From HXMU1420-13 sp034669965 (lineage in GTDB: Bacteria; Bacteroidota; Rhodothermia; Balneolales; Balneolaceae), in contig JAXMOK010000008.1 of the NCBI GenBank assembly GCA_034669965.1, forward strand, positions 1 through 64,000: a stretch of 64,000 nt of DNA, read 5' to 3'. A program made the position numbers and the translations under genes. The notes beneath the pieces are model-generated. The model was not told where the DNA came from. It saw only the letters and a list, made by a program, of their open reading frames with translations, and made no database searches. Below, piece by piece: positions 8,518 to 16,332 of this stretch. Each line of letters starts with the position of its first letter. The stretch's first letter is position 1.

Positions 8518-9411
8518 ATGAATAATGATGATTTACAGATTCGATTAGCTGCAATGCAGCAACTTGACCGCTTTCGGGAAAAAAATGGTGAAATAATATC
8601 CTTTAAAATACTTAAAACAGGCTTTCTGTTTAAGGGTAAAAAAATACATTACTTGAGCCCTCAAGGGATATTCAAACCAAAATACAGTAAGTACCCATTA
8701 ACTATTACTTCAGTTTATGACGGGCCTTATAATGACAGCATTGATAATGACTTTTTAAGTTATAAATATCGTGGTTTTGATAAATCTTATATCAACCATG
8801 TTGATAACGTTGGCTTGAGAAAATGCATGGAAAAACAACTTCCCTTAATCTATTTGCATGGAGTTGAAAAAGGCCAATATGTACCTATATATCCTGTCTA
8901 TATAGTAGGAGACAATCCTGATTTGTTGGAATTCAAAGCAGTTGTTGATGAACTTAAAAGTTTGAATACTGACCGAGTCGAAGACTTCGACTTTGAATCC
9001 GGACGCAGAAGATATATTACTAGAAGTACAAAAATTCGATTACATCAAAGTGGTTTCAGAGCACGAATTATGAAAGCATATAAAGAAACATGTGCATTCT
9101 GTAAACTAAAACATGTCAGATTATTAGATGCTGCTCATATAGTTCCCGATTCAGACGAAGGAGCAAATGAAATCCAAAATGGAATGGCATTATGTAAAAT
9201 CCATCATTCCGCCTATGATTTAAATGTAATAGGAGTAGATCCTGATTATATAATCCATGTAAGAAAAGATATTCTTGAAGAAATTGATGGACCAATGTTG
9301 AAATATGGAATACAAGAGTTACATCAGAATAAAATCTTCACTCCAAGAGGTAATAAAAAACCTAAAAAGGAATATCTAGATTATAGATATGCTCGGTTTT
9401 TAAGTGCATAA
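8518..9411 (+). CDS. HNH endonuclease (McrA-like restriction type)
   Basis: The protein is 297 aa from ATG 8518; an in-frame TTG at 8503, overlapping the previous stop, is the alternative start. The C-terminal domain has a full HNH motif: Cys192 and Cys195 (CAFC), His207 in LLDAAHIVP, Asn221 (EIQNGMALC) and Cys226/His229/His230 (CKIHH). The cysteines should bind a structural zinc. The N-terminal 180 residues are unfamiliar and may recognise the target. The DUF3127-side genes are GC richer, whereas this gene and everything up to 20940 are visibly AT rich. By family and neighbours it is likely a restriction nuclease acting on foreign or modified DNA. It may be the nuclease of the following operon or an independent system. 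Confidence 0.85.
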   Translation: MNNDDLQIRLAAMQQLDRFREKNGEIISFKILKTGFLFKGKKIHYLSPQGIFKPKYSKYPLTITSVYDGPYNDSIDNDFLSYKYRGFDKSYINHVDNVGLRKCMEKQLPLIYLHGVEKGQYVPIYPVYIVGDNPDLLEFKAVVDELKSLNTDRVEDFDFESGRRRYITRSTKIRLHQSGFRARIMKAYKETCAFCKLKHVRLLDAAHIVPDSDEGANEIQNGMALCKIHHSAYDLNVIGVDPDYIIHVRKDILEEIDGPMLKYGIQELHQNKIFTPRGNKKPKKEYLDYRYARFLSA

Positions 9412-9453
9412 TTAATAAAAAACCATGACGTTAGGCTGTCAAATTTAATTCTA

Positions 9454-9486
9454 ATACTGGATACAGATGAACTCGATAACCAGTAT
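9454..9486. promoter_or_regulatory. Inverted repeat before the DUF4007 operon (possible operator)
   Basis: ATACTGG (9454-9460) and CCAGTAT (9480-9486) are perfect inverted repeats separated by 19 bp, ending 50 bp before the DUF4007 start. Spacing of about two helical turns fits a dimeric regulator site. No regulator gene is in the island, so this is only a candidate. Confidence 0.3.
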
Positions 9487-9536
9487 GTAAATGCATATAT
9501 TCAATGCAATTACATCACATCATTTTTAAAGAGTTA

Positions 9537-10403
9537 ATGGCAAAACTAACTTTCTCAGGGCATGAAACTTTTCAGTGCCGGAATTTATGGCTCAAAAAGG
9601 GGTATGAGTTTAAAAATGCCGGTTTAGATTTTAATAGTGAGCTAGCAGTTATTGATCTTGGTGTAGGCAAGAATATGGTCACATCTATACGATATTGGTT
9701 GAATGCATTTGGACTGTTAGATGATGACGGCCACACTCAGGATTTGACTAACCTGATATTAAATGACCAAGGAAAAGATCCATATCTGGAAGATGTTGGA
9801 ACCTTATGGTTACTACATTACATGTTAGTGTCCACAAATAAAGCGTCAATTTATAATCTTTTCTTTAATCATTTTAGAAAACAACGGATTGAGTTTTCGA
9901 AACAACATTTAATGAATTATTTGATTTCTGAATGTAATCATCGTGAAGAAAAACATTCTGAGAACACCATTGAAAATGATATTGGTGTTCTGCTTAAAAA
10001 CTATGTACGCCCTAATTCCAAAGAGAACTCTAAAGACGTTGAGGATAGTTATTCTTCGCTATTGATTGAATTGGATCTCATCAAACCTATTGTTGACCGG
10101 AAAGATTGGTACGAATGTAAGAATGAGTATAGATCATCTTTACCATCTGAAATTGTGCTTTATTCAATACTATCGAATCCGAGATACAAAGACTCAAGTT
10201 CATTTAACTTTAATCACTTATTGAATGATGAGAATAGTCCTGGATTAGTATTTGCTTTGGATGCTGACAGCTTATTAATGCATATCCTAGCAATCACAGA
10301 AAAATTCGATGGGGCAGTCTATAAAGAAGATGCTGGAAATAGAGTACTACAGTTAAGTTCAAAACCCGATCAGCTAAATGTACTGGAGGCATATTATGAT
10401 TGA
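9537..10403 (+). CDS. DUF4007 family protein
   Basis: The 288-aa protein opens LTFSGHETFQCRNLWLKKGY, the characteristic start of DUF4007 proteins, which are recalled from defence islands beside PAPS-reductase-family genes. I chose ATG 9537, which follows AAAGAG, over the upstream ATG 9504 because the conserved domain begins there. The biochemical role of DUF4007 is unknown; the fold looks mostly helical. It overlaps the downstream ATPase start by 8 bp, so the two are probably made together. It is the first gene of a five-gene overlapping operon (9537-15847). Confidence 0.88.
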   Translation: MAKLTFSGHETFQCRNLWLKKGYEFKNAGLDFNSELAVIDLGVGKNMVTSIRYWLNAFGLLDDDGHTQDLTNLILNDQGKDPYLEDVGTLWLLHYMLVSTNKASIYNLFFNHFRKQRIEFSKQHLMNYLISECNHREEKHSENTIENDIGVLLKNYVRPNSKENSKDVEDSYSSLLIELDLIKPIVDRKDWYECKNEYRSSLPSEIVLYSILSNPRYKDSSSFNFNHLLNDENSPGLVFALDADSLLMHILAITEKFDGAVYKEDAGNRVLQLSSKPDQLNVLEAYYD

Positions 10404-13400
10404 TACAAAAAAAGCCTCCTTTTCACCATCTGTAAATATTCAGAGAGATTCTGAAAAAGATTTCGAATATGTAGTTACTCCGAACTCTATTGAGATATAC
10501 AAACAAATTGTTTCCAATTTTGAAACGGGCGTTCACTCCTTTTCCATTATTGGTTCATATGGGACCGGAAAGTCTTCCTTTTTAGTCGCTTTCAAAAGAA
10601 ACCTAAAAGGAGATCAAAATATATTTGAGCCTCTAAATGGAGAACTTAAAAAGGCTGATTCTTTTGAATTTGATATGCTCGTTGGTCGACATGGGTCTTT
10701 GGTAAAGGATTTTGCGATTCATTTTGACTTGAATGAGAATGCAACAGATAAAGAGGTTCTTAAAGAAATTGAAAAAAGGCAGAAAAAGTATAAAAAAGCC
10801 GGGATTTACTGGTTTATAATCATAGATGAGTTTGGTAAATATCTTGAATATGCAGCTAAGCATAATCCGGAGGCGGAGCTATATTTTATTCAGCAGCTTT
10901 CAGAATTTGCAAATGAAGAGGATAAAAATGTATTCCTCATCAATACGTTACACCAAGCATTCGATTCATATGCTTTTGGCTTAGATCAACAGCAAAGAAA
11001 AGAATGGGATAAGGTTAAAGGGCGGTTGAAGGAGCTTGCCTTTAATGAGCCTGTAGAACAGTTACTATTTATTGCTTCTGAACATTTACACAATGATTCG
11101 AAGTCGGTAACTAACAAAGCGCTGAAAAGTCTTGTGACTACGATCTCTGAGGCTCAGGTATTCCCACTTAAGAGCCGCTTAGATTTAGAACTTGCTAGAT
11201 CTCTTTATCCATTAGACCCAATATCAGCTTCAACATTAGCGCTTGCGTTACAGGCATATGGGCAGAATGAACGATCATTATTCTCATTCTTGCATAGTGA
11301 TGACGATCGTGGTATTAATAGTTTTGATAGCAAAGGAGGAAAGTTTTATGGAGTTGGTGATGTTTATGATTATCTAATCTATAACCATCACTCCTTTCTT
11401 ACCTCCAAATACAACCCACATTATATACAGTGGAATGCACTAAAAAATGCAATTGAGCGAGTTGAAACGATTTCTACATTTGATGAGCGAGTGCTTGATT
11501 ATGTTGAGGTGGTAAAAGTAATAGGCTTGCTAAATATTTTTGCTGCTTCAGGTGCGAAAATAGATCGATCTTTCTTAGAGAGTTATTTATTGAAAGTATC
11601 AAACATCGAAGGAGTTGATGAACTTCTAGATGAGTTAGAAAAGAAGAAAGTAATACGGTTTAGAAGTTTTAAGAATCAGTATATACTTTTTGAGGGAACC
11701 GATTACGATATAGAATTAGAGCTGCAAAATGCTTCTCAAAAGGTAGAACTCGTAAAAGACGTTGTTCCTTATGTTAAGCAACATTTTTCTTTTCCATATA
11801 TACCTGCAAAAGAAGCTTTTTATAAAACTGGCACACCTCGGTTCTTTGAATTTATTGTATCAGAAAAACCTGTAGATGAAAAAGTGGATCAGCCTATAGA
11901 TGGTGTTTTGAACTTAGTTTTTGGGGCTACAGAAAAACAGGTTAAAGAACTTTCAAAAGACAATCCAAACCCAGTTTTTTATGGAGTGTTTAATAGTGTT
12001 GAGAAGATTAAGCTCGAGATTTTTGAAATCCATAAAATTGATTCTCTGCTAAAGCATATAGAAAGCGATAAAGTCGCCGAAAAAGAGTTACGTGCACTTC
12101 GTAATTCACATATTGCAAACCTAGATCAATTAATACTAAACAGCATATACAGTTCTTCAGAAGAGATTAAGTGGGTTTATAAAGGTATTGAAATCGAAAT
12201 TGCAGACCAAAGAGCGTTCAATAGTCAGCTGTCTAAGATTATTGAAGATGTTTACCATAAAGCACCGACCTACAAAAATGAGTTGATTAATAAGCATAAA
12301 GTAAGTCCCGCGGTTTACCGACCTAGAAAAGAACTGTTGAGAATGCTTATGGACAATCGCTACCAACCATACTTAGGTTTTGAAGAGGAAACTTTTCCGG
12401 CAGAAAAAACAATCTACCATTCTTTATTACATCACACTGGGCTACATGAAGAAAGAAATGGTATCTGGGATTTCTATACTCCTGAAAAAGAAAGTGAACT
12501 TTTCCCTCTTTGGCAGATTTGTGAAGAGTTTTTTGAAAGTACTAAGTCAGGCAAAAAATCATTAACTGATTTAATTACTGAGTTACAAAAACCACCTGTA
12601 GGATTAAAAAATGGCTTGATTGAAATCTGGATTCCTATTTTTGTAATCATGAAGAGTAGTGATTTTGCACTTTATCACGAAGGTGCCTATATACCGGAAT
12701 TGAAGTACGATGTGATCAATCTTGTATTCCGAAACCCGAAACTCTTTGAGATAAAAGCATTCGAAATTGATGAGAAGAAAAGAGAACTGTTCAAGAAGTA
12801 TAGAATTTTTCAAAACCTTCCAACGGAAGCCGAGTTCTCAAATCAAGTTTTTGTCGAAACCATAAGGCCGTTTCTACTTACCTATAACGATCTAAATGAA
12901 TATGGTAGAAAGACGAACAAAATCTCACCTGAAGCAAGACGACTCAGAGATGCAATCAAAACTGCAACTGATCCAGAGAAGGCCTTTTTTGAGGCTTTTC
13001 CTCAAGCATTAGGATATAACAGCCTTGATCAGTTAAAGAGTGAAAAAGCCATTTCTGACTTTATTAATATTCTAGATACAAAGATCTTTGAAATAGAAAA
13101 TTCATTTACCGATTTATTAGATAGAATTGAAGCGCATTTGTTACGTGTATTAGAACTTGAAGAAGGAATGAGTTTTGAAAAATACGTTGCTTCAATTAAT
13201 AAGAGATTCGGGGATATCAAAGATTATCGTCTCGCTGATTATCAGAAAAAACTGTTAAACCGACTGCTCTCAAAACTAAATGATCGAGAAAAATGGATAA
13301 GTGCCGTCGGGCTTGCAGTTATAGATAAGCCAATTTCTAAGCTCAAAGATGATGAGGAAGAAAAGCTATTCTATAATCTTACTGAACGACTTGAAGAATT

Positions 13401-13635
13401 AGATAGCCTAGTTGAAATCAGTAAAGAAAAAGTAGATACAGATAAAGATGAGGCTTTTCAATTAGAGCTTATACCGTTTGGAAGGAAACCAATAAAACAA
13501 AATATTAAGGTTTCAAAGAAATCTATAATTGATGATGAGGAAAAAGTTAAACATATTCGTCAACAGCTAACCGGTAACAAAAAGAAAGATTTAGCAATAT
13601 TATTCAGGCTGATAGAGGATATCGCAAATAAATGA
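10396..13635 (+). CDS. Large P-loop ATPase of DUF4007/PAPS-reductase island
   Basis: The protein is 1079 aa from ATG 10396, which is preceded by a good ribosome site (GGAGG at 10384-10388). Walker A is GSYGTGKS (53-60) and Walker B is IIIDEFGKYLE (about 141-151). It looks like an AAA+/STAND-like NTPase; the remaining 800 residues are helix rich and lysine/glutamate rich without a domain I recognise. In size and gene context it is reminiscent of BrxC/PglY ATPases of BREX or the DptH-type ATPases of Dnd restriction, but no specific match is claimed. A role as DNA-associated motor or loader for the sulphur-chemistry gene downstream is an inference. It overlaps both neighbours (8 bp and ATGA). 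Confidence 0.8.
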   Translation: MIDTKKASFSPSVNIQRDSEKDFEYVVTPNSIEIYKQIVSNFETGVHSFSIIGSYGTGKSSFLVAFKRNLKGDQNIFEPLNGELKKADSFEFDMLVGRHGSLVKDFAIHFDLNENATDKEVLKEIEKRQKKYKKAGIYWFIIIDEFGKYLEYAAKHNPEAELYFIQQLSEFANEEDKNVFLINTLHQAFDSYAFGLDQQQRKEWDKVKGRLKELAFNEPVEQLLFIASEHLHNDSKSVTNKALKSLVTTISEAQVFPLKSRLDLELARSLYPLDPISASTLALALQAYGQNERSLFSFLHSDDDRGINSFDSKGGKFYGVGDVYDYLIYNHHSFLTSKYNPHYIQWNALKNAIERVETISTFDERVLDYVEVVKVIGLLNIFAASGAKIDRSFLESYLLKVSNIEGVDELLDELEKKKVIRFRSFKNQYILFEGTDYDIELELQNASQKVELVKDVVPYVKQHFSFPYIPAKEAFYKTGTPRFFEFIVSEKPVDEKVDQPIDGVLNLVFGATEKQVKELSKDNPNPVFYGVFNSVEKIKLEIFEIHKIDSLLKHIESDKVAEKELRALRNSHIANLDQLILNSIYSSSEEIKWVYKGIEIEIADQRAFNSQLSKIIEDVYHKAPTYKNELINKHKVSPAVYRPRKELLRMLMDNRYQPYLGFEEETFPAEKTIYHSLLHHTGLHEERNGIWDFYTPEKESELFPLWQICEEFFESTKSGKKSLTDLITELQKPPVGLKNGLIEIWIPIFVIMKSSDFALYHEGAYIPELKYDVINLVFRNPKLFEIKAFEIDEKKRELFKKYRIFQNLPTEAEFSNQVFVETIRPFLLTYNDLNEYGRKTNKISPEARRLRDAIKTATDPEKAFFEAFPQALGYNSLDQLKSEKAISDFINILDTKIFEIENSFTDLLDRIEAHLLRVLELEEGMSFEKYVASINKRFGDIKDYRLADYQKKLLNRLLSKLNDREKWISAVGLAVIDKPISKLKDDEEEKLFYNLTERLEELDSLVEISKEKVDTDKDEAFQLELIPFGRKPIKQNIKVSKKSIIDDEEKVKHIRQQLTGNKKKDLAILFRLIEDIANK

Positions 13636-14828
13636 GTAAAAACGTAAGACATGTACTAGGAATTAGTGGGGGGAAGGATAGTGCTGCACTTGCCTTATAC
13701 ATGCGAGAGCATTTTCCTGAAATAGAGCTAGATTTATATAGCTGTGATACTGGTCGTGAGTTGGATGAAACCTATGAACTCATAGATAACTTGGAAGCAT
13801 ACTTAGGAGTTGAGGTGAATAAACTCCATGCTATTGAAACCGATAAAATGACCAAACCTAATTTTGAAGTGAGTGAAGAACTCTCTCCATTTGACTATTT
13901 GCTCAAAGATTATGGTGGGTTTCTTCCTTCAACGTATTCTCGATGGTGTACAAAAGATTTAAAGTTGAAACCTTTCGAGGAGTATATTGGTGACGACCCG
14001 ACTATTTCATATGTTGCTATCCGCGGGGATGAACATCGTGAAGCCTATGTCTCTAGGAAAGAAAATGTGCAGACCATATTCCCTTTTAAAAAGAATATCT
14101 GGTCCTTTGATGTATTAGATCTTGTGTTGGATCACCATAATATTGGTCAATTGAAGGACATTTACGAGAATAAAGTAAAACCAGAGAATTTAGACCGCAT
14201 TCTAGAAGAAGTAGAACGACCTATTTCAATCGAACATAACTTCAATAAGAAGGTAGATGCGCTTTTGAATTTAGATGTAACAGCCTTCAATCGTGCGGTG
14301 TTTCATTTCTTAAAGAAAACAGACTTCCCGCTGGCCCAATTAGAGGAATACGAATTTCCATTGCTAGATAAGTCTGACCTTTTACCAAGTGATCAGATTA
14401 TAGTTCGGGATCAGGTCTTTGAAATGTTGGAAGAATCTGTTGGGGTCCCAGAATACTACAAGAAATTAGAGTATCAAGTAGATGGTAAGACAGGAACTTA
14501 TTCTAGAACCCGTTCAGGGTGCTTCTTCTGTTTCTATCAGCAAAAGATCGAGTGGATTTGGTTGTATGAAAACAATCGAGAAAAATTTGAAGAAGCAAAG
14601 AAATACGAAAAAGATGGCTTTACCTGGATTGAGAATGAGTCTTTGGATGAGTTAACTAAACCGGAACGTATCAGAGATATTAAACTCAAGCATATAGAAA
14701 AAAAGCAATCTAACAATGGCAAAACCTCTAAAACCCTTTTAAATAACTTATTGGGTGATGAAGAGAAGGGGGATTACTTCGACAAGGAAGATGAAGATTA
14801 TGCGGGCTGTACAGTTTGTTTTATTTGA
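13632..14828 (+). CDS. PAPS-reductase-family protein (DndC-like ATP pyrophosphatase)
   Basis: The 398-aa protein carries the PP-loop SGGKDS (12-17), then RWCTKDLKLKP (Cys106), as in PAPS reductases and DndC, and RGDEHREA (131-138). Two CxxC pairs near the end (Cys297/Cys300 in SGCFFC; Cys393/Cys396 in GCTVCFI) could bind an iron-sulphur cluster or zinc. DndC activates DNA for phosphorothioation; BrxP of BREX type 4 is another defence member as I recall it. Here the protein probably uses ATP to adenylate a substrate for sulphur or nucleotide modification. No cysteine desulphurase (DndA) lies in the window, so a housekeeping IscS would have to serve. It overlaps the ATPase gene by ATGA, and the next gene starts 6 bp later. 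Confidence 0.85.
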   Translation: MSKNVRHVLGISGGKDSAALALYMREHFPEIELDLYSCDTGRELDETYELIDNLEAYLGVEVNKLHAIETDKMTKPNFEVSEELSPFDYLLKDYGGFLPSTYSRWCTKDLKLKPFEEYIGDDPTISYVAIRGDEHREAYVSRKENVQTIFPFKKNIWSFDVLDLVLDHHNIGQLKDIYENKVKPENLDRILEEVERPISIEHNFNKKVDALLNLDVTAFNRAVFHFLKKTDFPLAQLEEYEFPLLDKSDLLPSDQIIVRDQVFEMLEESVGVPEYYKKLEYQVDGKTGTYSRTRSGCFFCFYQQKIEWIWLYENNREKFEEAKKYEKDGFTWIENESLDELTKPERIRDIKLKHIEKKQSNNGKTSKTLLNNLLGDEEKGDYFDKEDEDYAGCTVCFI

Positions 14829-14834
14829 AATATT

Positions 14835-15464
14835 ATGGGAGATAAAATAGTAGAAAATATCACTGAGCTACTTTTAGAGGTAATAGGTTATCTAACCCCT
14901 ACAATATATATGATGTCTATTCTCAAACTAATTCTTCCAAGTAATGAAATTTTATTTCCAAAAATACTCAATAATGAATTGGTACTGATAATTTCACTTT
15001 ATGGATTTGGGTACTTGTTAAGGTCAATAAGTATTTGGATAGGAAGTTGGGGTTTCTTTGACTTAAAGCGAAAAACTAATGAAGAGTTCAAAAATAATGA
15101 GTTATTTGTCCTTGTTAAGGAAGACTTAAAAAAGAAAAACCTTATTGGTGAGGCAACAAATTATAATGAAGTGCGAAGCATATGTTTAGGTATGTATCAA
15201 GAGATAAGCAATAAAGTTTATCTATTTATGTTCCGATCTAGTTTATTCTTTGATCTTTTTATTATTAATGCGTTTATAGTACTAGTCTTTATAATTGATT
15301 GTCTTTTTAGTTATTCAATTTTTGAAAACTCCATTGAACATAAATTCATGGTATTATTTTTAGCCCTCTCGCTTTACCCCTTGCTTAAAACGAGAAAGAG
15401 ATTTTTTAAAATCTCATACAAACTTCCTATAAGGTACTATATTTCTAAGCAAGCATTATCATGA
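14835..15464 (+). CDS. Four-helix membrane protein of the defence operon, unknown function
   Basis: The 209-aa protein is not recognised. Hydrophobic segments occur at about 15-33, 45-65, 132-155 and 168-185, with a charged central loop (LKRKTNEEFKNNELF). It is flanked by the PAPS-reductase-like gene (6 bp upstream) and the deoxyribosyltransferase-like gene (4-bp overlap), so it belongs to the same transcript. Membrane proteins in such operons are often effectors that damage the membrane on infection. That role is inferred from context only. Confidence 0.65.
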   Translation: MGDKIVENITELLLEVIGYLTPTIYMMSILKLILPSNEILFPKILNNELVLIISLYGFGYLLRSISIWIGSWGFFDLKRKTNEEFKNNELFVLVKEDLKKKNLIGEATNYNEVRSICLGMYQEISNKVYLFMFRSSLFFDLFIINAFIVLVFIIDCLFSYSIFENSIEHKFMVLFLALSLYPLLKTRKRFFKISYKLPIRYYISKQALS

Positions 15465-15847
15465 AAGTATATTTAGCAGGTGGTTTCAGATCTAATTGGC
15501 AGAAGACAGTAATTGATTCTTTTCGACAAATTGATAGTATTACTTTTTTTAATCCTAAAGAGCACGGATTAAGAGATAGTGATCAGTACTATTTTTGGGA
15601 TACACTACATTTAGAGCAATGCGATATTGTTTTTGCTTATCTAGAGGAATCGAATCCATTAGCTCTTGGTCTAATTTTTGAGCTAGGATATGCTAGAGGG
15701 CTTCATAAAAAAGTTATACTAGTGGATGAAAAGTCTACTAATAAGGATTCTGATTACGCTAAACAGTTTAGGTTTGCTAGGGAATCTGTTGATGTTGCAT
15801 TTGCTACTTTGGACGAAGGAATCCAGTTTTTAAAATCATTCGTCTAA
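15461..15847 (+). CDS. Nucleoside 2-deoxyribosyltransferase-like protein
   Basis: The 128-aa protein opens with a Rossmann-like strand and glycine turn, KVYLAGGFRSNW. DIVFAYLEESNPLALGLIFE and LGYARGLHKKVILV follow, matching the nucleoside 2-deoxyribosyltransferase (Nuc_deoxyri_tr) pattern, in which a Glu (here the E of FELGYA) is the nucleophile. Members cleave or exchange the base of deoxynucleosides, and related folds (TIR, SLOG/LOG) degrade or sense NAD-like molecules in immunity. It is the last gene of the plus operon. Its final 12 bp overlap the 3' end of the opposing 164-aa gene. The substrate is unknown. Confidence 0.72.
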   Translation: MKVYLAGGFRSNWQKTVIDSFRQIDSITFFNPKEHGLRDSDQYYFWDTLHLEQCDIVFAYLEESNPLALGLIFELGYARGLHKKVILVDEKSTNKDSDYAKQFRFARESVDVAFATLDEGIQFLKSFV

Positions 15848-16330
15848 TAAATCAATAAACGAGTTTTCATTTTCTACAAAGTAAGCTTCATCTTCTTCAG
15901 ACTTTGAATATATAATCTCAAACCCACCATTCGCATACGCCTCGATATCATTTTTTATGGTAGTAATGATTTTTTCTAGTTCTTTAATATCTAACTCCTC
16001 CAATTTAAAAAAATCGTAATCACCAAGAGCAAGAACAGACATTATGATATAGTCGGCAATTATTGTGGGCTTCCAGCTATTAATTGCAATAAAACTTCTC
16101 TTATTTGTTCCCTTTTCTAATGGAACTTTATACCCCTTCCTCAATCCTAATAAGGTCGCATACATATACATTTCATAACGAGTAGAAAAGTACTTACCAA
16201 GTTCATATTGTTCTTCTTCAGTACTACGTCCCATTGAAGCCCCTTGTTCAGAGGTAAACTTCAAAATGAAATCGTAGTATTTCTCATCATATTCAGGTTC
16301 ACGAAGCTTTATTTTATCTAAGAAATCCAT
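15836..16330 (-). CDS. Uncharacterised 164-aa protein of the PLD-helicase/zinc-hook ATPase operon
   Basis: The family is not firmly recognised. The protein is acidic and helical, with a central block STRYEMYMYATLLGLRKGYK ahead of VPL. This vaguely recalls small dnd-system-associated proteins that share a hydrophobic A-x-L-G-x-x-x-G core; I hold that at low confidence. Its start lies 2 bp after the ATPase stop, so it is the last gene of a four-gene operon. Its 3' end overlaps that of the opposing operon by 12 bp. It could be a DNA-binding or assembly partner (DndE-like role) or an accessory factor. Confidence 0.6.
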   Translation of the reverse strand: MDFLDKIKLREPEYDEKYYDFILKFTSEQGASMGRSTEEEQYELGKYFSTRYEMYMYATLLGLRKGYKVPLEKGTNKRSFIAINSWKPTIIADYIIMSVLALGDYDFFKLEELDIKELEKIITTIKNDIEAYANGGFEIIYSKSEEDEAYFVENENSFIDLLDE

Positions 16331-16332
16331 GA

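Noticed and set aside
13476..13640. A complete Dnd (DndA-E) operon
   Set aside because: Only DndC-like and DndD-like proteins are present, on opposite strands; no cysteine desulphurase, DndB or clear DndE was found.
9537..15847. BREX type 4 locus
   Set aside because: A PAPS-reductase-like gene and large ATPase fit, but no PglZ phosphatase or BrxL-like Lon protease lies in the window.
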